A DNA stretch of 64,000 bases from Burkholderiaceae bacterium (lineage in GTDB: Bacteria; Pseudomonadota; Gammaproteobacteria; Burkholderiales; Burkholderiaceae_C), in NCBI GenBank assembly GCA_024235955.1, contig JACKLJ010000001.1, forward strand, positions 1,039,501-1,103,500, given 5' to 3'. The position numbers were made by a program, and so were the translations under genes. The notes under the pieces are model-generated. The model made no database searches, was not told the origin of the DNA, and worked only from the letters and a program-made list of their open reading frames with translations. The stretch's first letter is position 1, and the number at the start of each line of letters is the position of its first letter. This document shows positions 19,561-28,375 of the stretch, in pieces.

Positions 19561-19749
19561 ATGCAGGGCGATGCCTGGCTGCTCGCGCTCGGGCTGATGC
19601 TGGTGTTCGAGGGGCTGATGCCCTTCGTCTCGCCCAAGGCCTGGCGCAACGTGGTGAGCCAGATCGCCCAGCTCAGGGACGGGCAGATCCGCTTCTTCGG
19701 CCTGCTGGGCATCCTAGCGGGGCTGGCGCTGCTCTGGCTGGTCGGCTGA
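19561..19749 (+). CDS. DUF2065 small membrane protein (YjeT family)
   Basis: 62-residue inner-membrane protein with two predicted helices, at about residues 4-24 and 42-61. The family signature LVFEGLMPFVSPKAWR is clear. It almost always follows hflC in proteobacteria, as here (18 nt spacing). Its function is unknown; position suggests a link to the HflKC/FtsH complex. Confidence 0.88.
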   Translation: MQGDAWLLALGLMLVFEGLMPFVSPKAWRNVVSQIAQLRDGQIRFFGLLGILAGLALLWLVG

Positions 19750-19823
19750 AACTGCGCGCGGGCCGCCGCCCACGGCCGGGTGGGCCGGTAGAATCACGGT
19801 TTTAACAGCGCTCGATTCGACTC

Positions 19824-20993
19824 ATGTCTGCCTGGCTGCTGCCGGACCACATCGCCGACGTCTTGCCCTCCGAGGCCAGGCACATCGAGGAACTGCGGCG
19901 CGACCTGCTCGACACCGCACGTACCTACGGCTATGAGCTGGTGATCCCCCCGCTCATCGAACACCTCGAGTCGCTGCTCACCGGCACCGGCGAGGCGCTG
20001 GGCCTGCAGACCTTCAAGCTGGTCGACCAGCTTTCCGGCCGCTCGCTCGGCCTGCGCGCCGACACCACGCCCCAGGTGGCCCGCATCGACGCCCACCTGC
20101 TGGGCCGCAAGTCCGTCACCCGCCTGGCCTACTGTGGCCCGGTGGTGCGCGCCCGGCCCGAGCGGCCGCAGGCCACACGCGAGCCGCTGCAGTTCGGCGC
20201 CGAGATCTACGGCCACGCCGGCCGCGAGGCCGATCTTGAAATCCTGCGCCTCGCGCTCGACTGCCTGCGCGTGGCCGGCGTGAAGCAGCCGCAGGTGGAT
20301 CTGGGCGACGCGCGCATCGTCCGGGCCCTGCTGGCTGGCGTGCCGGTGGATCTGGAGCGGCTGCGCGCCGTACACGCCGCCCTGGCCGTCAAGGACGCCA
20401 GCGAGCTGCGCCGCCTCACCGCCGATTTCCCCGCCTCCGCGCGCGAAGGCCTGCTGGCGCTGGTCGGCCTGTATGGCGGCCCGGAGGTGCTGGACGAGGC
20501 CGAGAAACGGCTCCCGCCCATGTCCGGCCTGCGGCAGGCGCTATCGGATCTGAAGTGGCTTGGCCAGCACCTGCAGGGCGCGACCGTGAGCTGCGACCTG
20601 GCCGATTCGCGCGGCTTCGCCTACTACAGCGGCCTGCGCTTCGGCATCTACTCCGAAGGCGCTGGCGAGGCGCTGGCGCGCGGCGGCCGCTACGACGGGG
20701 TGGGCGCGGTGTTCGGCCACAAACTGGATCGCGAGCGCCCGGCCGCCGGCTTCTCGCTCGATGTCAAGGAACTGGTCCGCGTGGCCGCGCCGCGCCCGCT
20801 GCGCGCCGCCATCCGCGCCCCCTGGCCGGACGACGCCGGCCGCCCCGGCCTGCGCGAGACCGTGCAGCAACTGCGCGAGCACGGCGAAACCGTGGTCTGC
20901 GTGCTGCCCGGGCATGAGCAGGAAACCGATGAATTCCATTGCGACCGCGAACTGGTCGCCGCCGCCGGCCACTGGGTCGTGCAGGCGCTTTGA
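19824..20993 (+). CDS. hisZ: ATP phosphoribosyltransferase regulatory subunit HisZ
   Basis: Catalytically inactive histidyl-tRNA synthetase paralogue that, with the short HisG, forms the first enzyme of histidine biosynthesis. At 389 residues it has the class II core: ELVIPPLIEHLESLLTGTGE, RADTTPQVARIDAHLL, and the HisS-like YYSGLRFGIYSEG and GGRYDGVGAVFG. The anticodon-binding domain is absent. It is placed before purA, as is common in betaproteobacteria. A TAGAAT hexamer 29 bp upstream could be its -10. Confidence 0.95.
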   Translation: MSAWLLPDHIADVLPSEARHIEELRRDLLDTARTYGYELVIPPLIEHLESLLTGTGEALGLQTFKLVDQLSGRSLGLRADTTPQVARIDAHLLGRKSVTRLAYCGPVVRARPERPQATREPLQFGAEIYGHAGREADLEILRLALDCLRVAGVKQPQVDLGDARIVRALLAGVPVDLERLRAVHAALAVKDASELRRLTADFPASAREGLLALVGLYGGPEVLDEAEKRLPPMSGLRQALSDLKWLGQHLQGATVSCDLADSRGFAYYSGLRFGIYSEGAGEALARGGRYDGVGAVFGHKLDRERPAAGFSLDVKELVRVAAPRPLRAAIRAPWPDDAGRPGLRETVQQLREHGETVVCVLPGHEQETDEFHCDRELVAAAGHWVVQAL

Positions 20994-21006
20994 AACGCGA
21001 GCAAGC

Positions 21007-22380
21007 ATGAAACAGACGAGTGGACGCAACGTGGTCGTCGTCGGCACCCAGTGGGGCGACGAGGGCAAGGGCAAGCTGGTGGACTGGCTGACCGAAAGCG
21101 CGCAGGGCGTGGTGCGCTTCCAGGGCGGCCACAACGCCGGCCACACCCTGGTCATCAACGGCGTCAAGACCGCGCTGCACCTGATCCCCAGCGGCATCAT
21201 GCGGCCGGGCGTGGTGTGCTACATCGGCAATGGCGTGGTGCTGTCGGCGGCCAAGCTGCTGGAAGAGATCGCCGGGCTCGAGAAAGCCGGCGTGCAGGTG
21301 CGCGAGCGCCTGCGCATCAGCGAGGCCTGCCCGCTGATCCTGCCCTTCCATGCCGTGCTCGACATCGCGCGCGAGGCGCGGCGCGAGCAGGGCGGCCAGA
21401 AGATCGGCACCACCGGCCGCGGCATCGGCCCGGCCTACGAAGACAAGATCGCCCGCCGTGCCCTGCGCGTGCAGGACCTCAAGTACCCCGAGCGCTTCGC
21501 CACCAAGCTGCGCGAGCTGCTGGCCCTGCACAACCAGGTGCTGACCACGTTCCTGGGCTCCAGAGACATCGACTTCGGCGAGGCGCTGGCGCCCTACCTG
21601 AAGGACGGCGAGGTGCAATTCGACGCCGTGTACGACGAGGCCATGCGCCACGCCGAGCAGGTCCGTCCGATGATGGCCGATGTCTCGCGCGAGCTGAACG
21701 AGGCCCACCGCGACGGCGCCAACCTGCTGTTCGAGGGCGCCCAGGGCACGCTGCTGGACGTCGACCACGGCACCTACCCCTTCGTCACCTCCAGCAACTG
21801 CGTGGCCGGCAACGCGGCGGCGGGCGCGGGCGTCGGCCCCGGCCTGCTGCACTACGTGCTGGGCATCACCAAGGCCTACTGCACGCGCGTGGGCGGCGGT
21901 CCGTTCCCCACCGAGCTCGACTGGGAAACCCCCGGCACGCCCGGCTGGCACATGAGCACCGTGGGCGCTGAAAAAGGCGTGACCACCGGGCGCAGCCGCC
22001 GCTGCGGCTGGTTCGACGCCGCGCTGCTCAAGCGCAGCGCCCAGGTCAACGGCCTGTCGGGCCTGTGCATCACCAAGCTCGACGTGCTCGACGGCCTGAA
22101 GGAACTGCAGCTGTGCGTGGGCTATGAGCTGGACGGCGAGCGCATCGACATCCTGCCGCTCGGCGCCGAGGAGATCGAGCGCTGCCAGCCCATCTACGAG
22201 ACGCTGGAAGGCTGGACCGAAAGCACCGTTGGCGTGACCGACCACGCCAGACTGCCGGTCAACGCACGGCTGTACCTGCAGCGCATCGAGCACGCCACCG
22301 GCGTGCCCATCCACATCATCTCCACCAGCCCGGACCGCGACCACACCATCATGATGCGGCACCCGTTCCTGGCACCATGA
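21007..22380 (+). CDS. purA: Adenylosuccinate synthetase
   Basis: Joins IMP and aspartate using GTP, the first committed step to AMP. The N-terminal GTP loop QWGDEGKGK and the IMP-site motif GGHNAGHTLV are present, as is the GTTGRGIGPAYEDK signature. The 457-residue length is slightly longer than the ~430 of E. coli. ATG 21007 was chosen because VVVVGTQWGDEGKGK follows within a dozen residues. A purine-salvage phosphoribosyltransferase follows, separated by repeat A copy 5. Confidence 0.97.
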   Translation: MKQTSGRNVVVVGTQWGDEGKGKLVDWLTESAQGVVRFQGGHNAGHTLVINGVKTALHLIPSGIMRPGVVCYIGNGVVLSAAKLLEEIAGLEKAGVQVRERLRISEACPLILPFHAVLDIAREARREQGGQKIGTTGRGIGPAYEDKIARRALRVQDLKYPERFATKLRELLALHNQVLTTFLGSRDIDFGEALAPYLKDGEVQFDAVYDEAMRHAEQVRPMMADVSRELNEAHRDGANLLFEGAQGTLLDVDHGTYPFVTSSNCVAGNAAAGAGVGPGLLHYVLGITKAYCTRVGGGPFPTELDWETPGTPGWHMSTVGAEKGVTTGRSRRCGWFDAALLKRSAQVNGLSGLCITKLDVLDGLKELQLCVGYELDGERIDILPLGAEEIERCQPIYETLEGWTESTVGVTDHARLPVNARLYLQRIEHATGVPIHIISTSPDRDHTIMMRHPFLAP

Positions 22381-22388
22381 TTGCAAGA

Positions 22389-22442
22389 GAAATCGGCTTC
22401 CAGCCCAATGTTGACGGGCGCAACCAGCTATCAATAGAGGAG
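22389..22442 (+). repeat. Repeat A copy 5, contributing a ribosome binding site
   Basis: AAATCGGCTTCCAGCCC, TGACGGGCGCAACCAGCTATC, then AATAGAGGAG. The final GAGGAG (22437-22442) sits 8 nt before the next gene's ATG (22451), so the end of the repeat appears to serve as its Shine-Dalgarno. Confidence 0.82.
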
Positions 22443-22450
22443 TGATCGAG

Positions 22451-22975
22451 ATGTTGACGGAGGACGGCAAGCATCTGTACGTGAGCTACGACGAGTACCA
22501 CAACCTGGTCGAGAAACTGGCCATCAAGGTGCACCAGTCGGGCTGGAAGTTCGACACCATCCTGTGCCTGGCGCGCGGCGGCATGCGGCCCGGCGACATC
22601 CTCAGCCGCATCTTCAACGTGCCGCTGGCCATCATGTCGACCAGCAGCTACCGCGCCGAGGCCGGCACGGTGCAGGGGCACCTGGACATCGCCCACTTCA
22701 TCACCACGCCGCAGGGGCAGATCGCCGGCAAGGTGCTGCTGGTGGACGACCTGGCCGACACCGGCGTGACCCTGCAGGCCGTGGTGGACCGCCTGCGCTC
22801 CAACTACGCGCCCATCACCGAGCTGCGCACCGCCGTCATCTGGACCAAGGGCTCGTCCACCTTCAACGCCGATTACACGGTGGAGCACCTGCCCACCAAC
22901 CCCTGGATCCACCAGCCCTTCGAGAGCTACGACAACCTGTCGCCGGAGAAGCTGCTGGCCAAGTGGAAGATCTGA
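22451..22975 (+). CDS. Purine-type phosphoribosyltransferase
   Basis: 174-residue type I phosphoribosyltransferase. The PRPP-binding motif VLLVDDLADTGVT lies near residue 100 and an N-terminal GWKFDTILCLARGGMRPGD segment matches xanthine/hypoxanthine-guanine enzymes. Position directly after purA suggests purine salvage, but base specificity cannot be read from sequence. The ATG at 22451 is supported by GAGGAG at 8 nt; an in-frame GTG at 22442 overlaps that site and is less likely. Confidence 0.85.
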   Translation: MLTEDGKHLYVSYDEYHNLVEKLAIKVHQSGWKFDTILCLARGGMRPGDILSRIFNVPLAIMSTSSYRAEAGTVQGHLDIAHFITTPQGQIAGKVLLVDDLADTGVTLQAVVDRLRSNYAPITELRTAVIWTKGSSTFNADYTVEHLPTNPWIHQPFESYDNLSPEKLLAKWKI

Positions 22976-23005
22976 GCGGCCGGCTGGCAGCTCGTCTTTT
23001 GTAGC

Positions 23006-23061
23006 GTTTCTGGCCGCCAGCCCTTGCCGGGATTGCGCTGGCAGCTATTGATTCTGTAGTC
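23006..23061 (+). repeat. Repeat A copy 6
   Basis: TTTCTGGCCGCCAGCCCTT, then GCGCTGGCAGCTATTGATTC and TGTAGTC. It fills the gap between the convergent phosphoribosyltransferase and DUF3617 genes. Confidence 0.75.
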
Positions 23062-23063
23062 TT

Positions 23064-23552
23064 CTACAGCTTGGCCATGGCGGGCGTGCATTCGCCCGCG
23101 TGGCGCCCGTGGACGCGCAGGGTCGCGGTGGCCCGCCCGTCGCCACGGCGCATATCCTGCACCATCTCGGTCTCCAGCGTCTCAGCGCTGGCGCGGTTGC
23201 TGATGCGCGCACGCAGGTGCGAGCCGTCCTTCAGGTCGCACACCATCACCCACGACGCGCTGTCACCCTGGCGCTGGAAGTCCGAGGTGCTGCACGTCGC
23301 GCCGCGCGCGGCGGCCTTGTCCTGGTCCACCTGCGCGTTGAGGTAGGGCTCCTGCGCCAGGCGTTCGGCCGTCATGCACATCGTCACGGTGTGGTGCCCC
23401 TGGTCGACGGGCGGGCCGTCGCCGTCGCGCACGGTGATCTGCGTGTCCATCTGCCAGGCTCCGGGCTTCATCACCGTCTGGGCCGGCGCGGCCGAGGCCG
23501 CGGCCCACAGCGCCAGCGGAAGAAGAACGGTGCGGGGGGTGCGGATGTTCAT
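23064..23552 (-). CDS. DUF3617 domain secreted protein
   Basis: 162-residue protein with a Sec signal peptide (about 1-24, cleavage after APA). The mature part fits DUF3617: KPGAWQMDTQ near the start, paired cysteines (TMCMTAER, GATCSTSD, MVCDLKDG, GECTPAMAKL) and a lipocalin-like beta-rich pattern. The four cysteines probably form two periplasmic disulphides. Function unknown. It stands alone between a repeat copy and 195 bp without genes. Confidence 0.8.
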   Translation of the reverse strand: MNIRTPRTVLLPLALWAAASAAPAQTVMKPGAWQMDTQITVRDGDGPPVDQGHHTVTMCMTAERLAQEPYLNAQVDQDKAAARGATCSTSDFQRQGDSASWVMVCDLKDGSHLRARISNRASAETLETEMVQDMRRGDGRATATLRVHGRHAGECTPAMAKL

Positions 23553-23747
23553 GGCGACGCCTGTGACAGCGGTCGGAAGGGGACGCGATCTTAACCGTGC
23601 CCGGCTGGGGTGCCGGCGCTTGCGCGGGCTTGCCAGGAGCGAAGCCCGCAGCCCCCTGACTCGCCTAATCAGCGCCTCGTCCTGGCACCCAGGCGCTTCA
23701 GCTTGCCAGATCCTCGGCGCCTGCCCTTGCCGGCGACGCCCCTACCG

Positions 23748-24818
23748 TCACCAGCCCCCCACCAGCCCGTTCACCGCCAGGCCGCCGATCACCAGCCAGG
23801 CGAACAGCAGGGCGGCCAGCAGCAGGGGGCGGGCGCCGGCGCGGCGCACGGCGGAAACGTGGGTGGTGAGGCCCAGGGCGCCCATCGCCATCGCCAGCAC
23901 CAGGTTGCCTGCCTGCAGCAGCGGTGCCAGCAGCGCCTGCGGCAGCAAGTCGGCCGAGCGCACGCCCGCCATGGCCACGAAGCCCAGCGCGAACCAGGGC
24001 ACGACGATCCGCCGGCGGCCCGCGCCTTCTTCACCCTCGGCCGCGCCGCGCCGCGCCAGCAGCGCCGACACGGCGATCAGGAAGGGCGCCAGCATCATCA
24101 CGCGGATCATCTTGGTGATCACCGCCTGGCTGGCGGCCAGTTCGCTCACGGCGCGGCCGGCCACCACCACCTGGGCGACCTCGTGCACGGTGGAGCCCAC
24201 GTAGACGCCGAAGGCCGAGTCGCTCACGCCCAGCGGCACCAGCCAGGGGTGCAGCAGCGGGTAGCAGAACATGGCCAGTGTGCCGAACACCACCACCGTG
24301 GCCACCGCCACGGCGGCCTTGTCGGCGCTGGCGCGGGCCACCGGCTCGGTCGCCAGCACGGCGGCGGCGCCGCAGATGGAGCTGCCGGCGCCGATCAGGA
24401 TCACCGTCTGCTCGTCCAGTCGCAGCCAGCGGCGGCCCAGCAGCAGCGCCAGCCCGAAGGTGGAGCCGAGCATCAGCGCGTCGATCGCCACGCCCGTGAA
24501 GCCCACGCTGGCGATGTCCTGGAAGGTGATGCGCAGCCCGAACAGGATGATGCCCAGCCGCAGCAGGCGCTGCTTGACCACGTCCACGCCCGGCCCGCAG
24601 CGCCCCTGCAGCGGCGGATAGACCGTGTTGCCCAGCACCATGCCGAGCACGATGGCCAGCGTCAGCGCCGACAGGCCGAGCCGGCCGGCCCAGCCGGTCT
24701 GCGCCAGCGCCATGGCCACCAGCGCCAGCACCAAGGTCAGGGCCAGCCCCGGCGCCCAGGCCCGCAGGCGCTGGGGCAGGAGCGGGCGGGGCGCGGACAG
24801 GGAAGTCATGGCCGCCAT
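23748..24818 (-). CDS. YeiH-family putative sulfite/sulfate exporter membrane protein
   Basis: 356-residue integral membrane protein with about ten hydrophobic segments, of the UPF0324/YeiH family. Motifs include GIILFGLRITFQDIA, LIGAGSSICGAAAV and VHEVAQVVVAG, typical of that family. It lies divergent to a LysR regulator, the yeiH-yeiE arrangement of enterobacteria in which YeiE senses sulfite, so efflux of sulfite or a related sulfur anion is a reasonable inference. Transport has not been settled for most family members. Confidence 0.82.
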   Translation of the reverse strand: MAAMTSLSAPRPLLPQRLRAWAPGLALTLVLALVAMALAQTGWAGRLGLSALTLAIVLGMVLGNTVYPPLQGRCGPGVDVVKQRLLRLGIILFGLRITFQDIASVGFTGVAIDALMLGSTFGLALLLGRRWLRLDEQTVILIGAGSSICGAAAVLATEPVARASADKAAVAVATVVVFGTLAMFCYPLLHPWLVPLGVSDSAFGVYVGSTVHEVAQVVVAGRAVSELAASQAVITKMIRVMMLAPFLIAVSALLARRGAAEGEEGAGRRRIVVPWFALGFVAMAGVRSADLLPQALLAPLLQAGNLVLAMAMGALGLTTHVSAVRRAGARPLLLAALLFAWLVIGGLAVNGLVGGW

Positions 24819-24867
24819 GGTGCCGGTGGCCCATCAAGAAGAAAAGCGCGTAATATTTCTACATTTC

Positions 24868-24882
24868 ATTAGTTTGTCTAAT
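24868..24882. promoter_or_regulatory. Candidate LysR-type operator between yeiH-like and lysR genes
   Basis: ATTAG-TTTGT-CTAAT: perfect 5-bp arms containing a T-N11-A core (T at 24869, A at 24881), the usual LysR-type box. It ends 6 bp before the regulator's ATG, within an AT-rich patch (about 24852-24886) that contrasts with the GC-rich genes. Confidence 0.55.
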
Positions 24883-24888
24883 TAAGCC

Positions 24889-25782
24889 ATGAGCCTGCGC
24901 TACAGCCTGCGTGAACTGGAGGTGTTCGTCGCTATCGCCCGGCAGGGCAGCGTGAGCCGCGCCGCCGAGGTGGTGGCGCTGACCCAGTCGGCCGCCAGCC
25001 AGGCGCTGGCCAAGCTGGAGCGGGCGCTGGGCCAGCCGCTGTTCGACCGCTGCGGGCGCCGGCTGGTGCTGAACGAGAACGGCCGCGTGCTGTGGCCGCG
25101 CGCGCAGGCGCTGCTCGACGCCGCTGCCCAGGTGCAGGACCTGCTGGCCGACGGCGGTCTCTCCATGCGGCTGGGCGCCAGCACCACCATCGCCAACTAC
25201 CTGCTGCCGCCGCGCCTGGCCGCGTTCCGCACTGCCTACCCGGCCGCGCGCGTGCAGCTCACGGTGGGCAACACCGGCGAGGTGGTGGCCGCCGTGGCGG
25301 CGATGGAGCTGGATTTCGGCCTCATCGAAGGCGCCTGCCACCACCCCGACCTGGCGGTGAGCGACTGGCAGCAGGATGAGCTGGTGATCATCGCCCCCCC
25401 CGGCCACGCGCTCACGCGGGGCCGCGCCACCCGCGCGGCCCTGGCCGGCGCCGCCTGGCTGCTGCGCGAACCCGGCAGTGGCACGCGCGAGGAGGTGGAG
25501 CGCTGGCTGCACACCCACGTGGGTCCCGTGCGCATGGACATGGAACTGGGCAACTCCGAGGCCATCCGCCGCGCCGTGGCCGCCGGGCTGGGGGTGAGCT
25601 GCCTGTCGCGCAACGTGGTGGCCGAGGCGCTGGCCGCCGGCAGCGTGGCCGAGGTGCGCACCGGCCTGCCCAGTCTGTCGCGCCCGCTGCGCCTGGTGCG
25701 CCACCGCGAGCGTGCCCCCACGCGCGGCATGCAGGCCTTCCTGGCGCTGGCGCCCGTGGGGGAGCACGTCGCAGCCGTTTGA
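24889..25782 (+). CDS. LysR-family transcriptional regulator, YeiE/CysB-like
   Basis: 297-residue LysR regulator. The N-terminal winged helix-turn-helix is at about residues 5-65 (GSVSRAAEVVALTQSAASQA), followed by the linker helix and a periplasmic-binding-like effector domain (LRLGASTTIANYLLPPRL). Divergent from a YeiH-type exporter, so it probably controls that gene and itself through the T-N11-A site. By analogy with enterobacterial YeiE the effector may be sulfite; this is inference. Confidence 0.88.
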   Translation: MSLRYSLRELEVFVAIARQGSVSRAAEVVALTQSAASQALAKLERALGQPLFDRCGRRLVLNENGRVLWPRAQALLDAAAQVQDLLADGGLSMRLGASTTIANYLLPPRLAAFRTAYPAARVQLTVGNTGEVVAAVAAMELDFGLIEGACHHPDLAVSDWQQDELVIIAPPGHALTRGRATRAALAGAAWLLREPGSGTREEVERWLHTHVGPVRMDMELGNSEAIRRAVAAGLGVSCLSRNVVAEALAAGSVAEVRTGLPSLSRPLRLVRHRERAPTRGMQAFLALAPVGEHVAAV

Positions 25783-25787
25783 GGCAT

Positions 25788-25845
25788 GTTTCAGGCCGCC
25801 AGCCCTTGCGTGGCGGGCGCAGGCAGCTCCACAAACAATAGCAAC
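25788..25845 (+). repeat. Repeat A copy 7
   Basis: TTTCAGGCCGCCAGCCCTT, then GGCGGGCGCAGGCAGCTCC and ACAAACAATAGCAAC. It lies between lysR and metC, both on the plus strand. Confidence 0.82.
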
Positions 25846-25889
25846 CCGCAAGCGCAGGAAGCGCCCGGCCGCTGCACTACCATTGCCGC

Positions 25890-27104
25890 ATGAGCGAACC
25901 CATCACCTCCCTGATCCAGCATCCCTACGTGCCGCCGGCCGGCTTCGACGCCCCGCAGCCCGGCGTGTTCAAGGCGTCCACGGTGTTCTTCCCCGACGTG
26001 GCGGCCATGCGCGCGCGCGACTGGAAGCACAAGGAGGGCTACACCTACGGCCTGCACGGCACGCCCACCACCTTCACGCTGGAAGAGCGCATCGCCACGC
26101 TGGAGGGCGGCCTGCAGACGGTGCTGGTGCCCAGCGGGCTGGCGGCCATCGCCAACACGGCGCTGGCGCTGCTGAAGACCGGCGACGAGGTGCTGATTCC
26201 CGACAACGCCTACGGCCCCAACAAGGCGCTGGCCGAGGGCGAGCTGGCGCAGTACGGCATCACCCACGCCTACTACGACCCGATGGACGTGGCCGACCTG
26301 GCCGCGCGCATCTCCGACCGCACGCGCCTGGTCTGGCTGGAAGCCGCCGGCTCGGTGACCATGGAGTTCCCGGATCTGGTCGGCCAGGTGCGCCTGTGCA
26401 GGGCGCGCGGCGTGACCTGCGCGCTCGACAACACCTGGGGCGCCGGCCTGGCCTTCCACCCGTTCGACCTCGACGGCGCCGGGCTGGCGGTGGATGTGTC
26501 GGCCCACGCGCTCACCAAGTACCCCAGCGGCGGCGGTGACGTGCTGATGGGCAGCGTGACCACGCGCGACGAGGCGCTGCACATGAAGATCAAGCTGACC
26601 CACATGCGGCTCGGCCTGGGTGTGAGCGGCAACGACGCCGAGGCCGTGCTGCGCGCGCTGCCCAGCATCGGGCTGCGCTACGCCGCCGCCGACCGCACCG
26701 CGCGCACGCTGGCGCGCTGGGCCGCGCAGCAACCGGCTTTCGCCCAGGTGCTGCACCCGGCGCTGCCCGGCTCGCCCGGCCACGCGCACTGGCAGCAGCT
26801 GTGCGGCGCGGCCGACGCGGCGGGGCAGGGCGCCGCCGCCGGTCTGTTCAGCGTGGTGATCCATGAGCGATACAGCCAGGCGCAGGTGGATGCCTTCTGC
26901 AACGCGCTGCGCCTGTTCCGGCTTGGCTACAGCTGGGGCGGCCCGATCAGTTTGGTGGTGCCCTACGACCTGCGCGGCATGCGCCAGCGCTGGCCGGCGC
27001 ACTTGGCGCGCGGCACGGTGGTGCGCTTTTCCACCGGACTGGAAGACGCACGCGACCTGCAGGCCGACCTGGCCCAGGCGGTGGCCGCCGCGCTGCCGGG
27101 CTGA
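25890..27104 (+). CDS. metC: Cystathionine beta-lyase
   Basis: PLP-dependent cleavage of cystathionine to homocysteine, pyruvate and ammonia in methionine synthesis. The 404-residue product has the Cys/Met-metabolism fold: YTYGLHGTPTTFTLEERIA, VLVPSGLAAI and the Schiff-base lysine Lys210 in AHALTKYPSGG, the same number as in E. coli CBL. The substrate region ends with LGYSWGGPISL, which supports a beta-lyase over a gamma-synthase. Single gene with repeat A copies on both sides. Confidence 0.92.
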   Translation: MSEPITSLIQHPYVPPAGFDAPQPGVFKASTVFFPDVAAMRARDWKHKEGYTYGLHGTPTTFTLEERIATLEGGLQTVLVPSGLAAIANTALALLKTGDEVLIPDNAYGPNKALAEGELAQYGITHAYYDPMDVADLAARISDRTRLVWLEAAGSVTMEFPDLVGQVRLCRARGVTCALDNTWGAGLAFHPFDLDGAGLAVDVSAHALTKYPSGGGDVLMGSVTTRDEALHMKIKLTHMRLGLGVSGNDAEAVLRALPSIGLRYAAADRTARTLARWAAQQPAFAQVLHPALPGSPGHAHWQQLCGAADAAGQGAAAGLFSVVIHERYSQAQVDAFCNALRLFRLGYSWGGPISLVVPYDLRGMRQRWPAHLARGTVVRFSTGLEDARDLQADLAQAVAAALPG

Positions 27105-27118
27105 ATCGCACCGCCAGA

Positions 27119-27181
27119 ATGCTATTGTTAAGATAGCTGTCTGCGCCCGCTGCGAAAGGGCTGGAGCCTCAAAAGGCTTCA
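27119..27181 (-). repeat. Repeat A copy 8
   Basis: Reverse orientation: GCTATTGTTAAGATAGCTGT, CTGCGCCCGCTGCGAAA, GGGCTGGAGCC. It lies between convergent metC and the MscS gene; the GCTATTgttaaGATAGC arms form a small hairpin. Confidence 0.83.
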
Positions 27182-27220
27182 GGAATCAACTGCCCGATTG
27201 TTCCGCCGCTGCGGCAGGTT

Positions 27221-28375
27221 TCAGCCGCCGTTGCTGCCGTTGGCGGGCCGCCCGTCGCCTGCAGCGCCGCTGTCCGGCGCCTGCGCGGCGTGGGCCAGTT
27301 CCGCCTCCACGCCCGGCAGCTGCAGCGTCTGCGTGGGGTAGGCGAACTGGGCGCCGTGGGCGCTCACGATGTCCAGGATCTTCAAGAGCACGTCCTGCTT
27401 GACCTTGTGGTATTCCACCCACTTGGTGGTCCTGGTGAAGCAGTAGAGCAGGAAGTCAATGCTCGACGCATTGAAGGCGTTGAAGTGGACGATCTGCGTC
27501 GTGTCCTGGTCGATGTCCGGGTGGTTCTGGATCATCGCGCGCACGGCGTCGCAGATGGCGGCCATCTGCGCGGCGTCGTCGTAGCGGATGCCCAGCGTTT
27601 CCTTGATGCGGCGGTTCTGCATGCGCGATGGGTTTTCCACCGCGATGTTGTTGAACACCGAGTTGGGCACGTACAGCGGCCGCTTGTCGAAGGTGCGGAT
27701 GCGCGTGAGGCGCCAGCCGATCTCTTCCACCGTGCCCTCGATCTCCTTGTCGGGCGAGCGGATCCAGTCGCCCTCCTTGAAAGGCTTGTCCCAGTAGATC
27801 ATCAGCGCGCCGAAAAAGTTGGCCAGCAGGTCCTTGGCGGCAAAGCCGATGGCGATGCCGCTCACGCCGCCGGCCGCCACCACGCCGGAGATCGAGAAGC
27901 CCAGCGTCTGCATGCCCACCAGCGTGGCGGTGATCAGCACCGCCAGCCGCAGCAGCTTGCCGATCGCCTTGGCGGTGGTCTGGTCGACCGGCCTGATGGC
28001 GCGCTCCGGGTCGACCAGGTTCTCCTCGGTGTGGCGGATCAGCCGCAGCGCGAACATGGCGACGATGCCGATGATGGCCACGCGCCGCACCTCGGGCGCG
28101 TAGTCGAACACCAGGCTCGGCTCCACCGCCTGGATCAGCCGCACCGCCGCCGACAGCCCCACCACCCAGACCAGCAGCCGCAGCGGCACGCGCGCGGCGT
28201 GGATCAGCGCGTCGTCCCAGACCGAGGCGGTGCGGTCGGTGGCGCGCTCCACGGCGTCGAGCACCCGCATCAGCACGAAGTTGACGCACACCGTGGCCAG
28301 CACGATGGCGAACAGCTGGATCAGCCAGATGCCCGGGTCGGGGGAGATGTGGAGGTACGGGCTGATCGATGCCAT
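27221..28375 (-). CDS. MscS-family mechanosensitive ion channel
   Basis: Inner-membrane channel that opens under osmotic downshock. 384 residues from the chosen ATG. Four to five hydrophobic helices are followed by the pore-lining region GVSGIAIGFAAKDLLANFFG, then the beta domain with KPFKEGDWIRSPDKE and a cytoplasmic tail with low-complexity Ala/Gly/Asn ending. The ATG at 28375 was preferred over an upstream in-frame TTG (28435), which lacks a ribosome binding site. The family covers small and larger channels; I cannot say whether it is the main MscS. Confidence 0.88.
   Translation of the reverse strand: MASISPYLHISPDPGIWLIQLFAIVLATVCVNFVLMRVLDAVERATDRTASVWDDALIHAARVPLRLLVWVVGLSAAVRLIQAVEPSLVFDYAPEVRRVAIIGIVAMFALRLIRHTEENLVDPERAIRPVDQTTAKAIGKLLRLAVLITATLVGMQTLGFSISGVVAAGGVSGIAIGFAAKDLLANFFGALMIYWDKPFKEGDWIRSPDKEIEGTVEEIGWRLTRIRTFDKRPLYVPNSVFNNIAVENPSRMQNRRIKETLGIRYDDAAQMAAICDAVRAMIQNHPDIDQDTTQIVHFNAFNASSIDFLLYCFTRTTKWVEYHKVKQDVLLKILDIVSAHGAQFAYPTQTLQLPGVEAELAHAAQAPDSGAAGDGRPANGSNGG

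Noticed and set aside
20764..22470. 568-residue open frame on the minus strand opposite purA
   Set aside because: Shadow of purA; the composition is typical of antisense frames in GC-rich genes.
23610..24872. 420-residue plus-strand frame opposite the YeiH-like gene
   Set aside because: Gln/His/Arg-rich shadow; the minus-strand frame has membrane helices and family motifs.
27105..27220. Intrinsic terminator between metC and mscS-like genes
   Set aside because: The hairpin there belongs to repeat A copy 8 and has no T-run in either direction.
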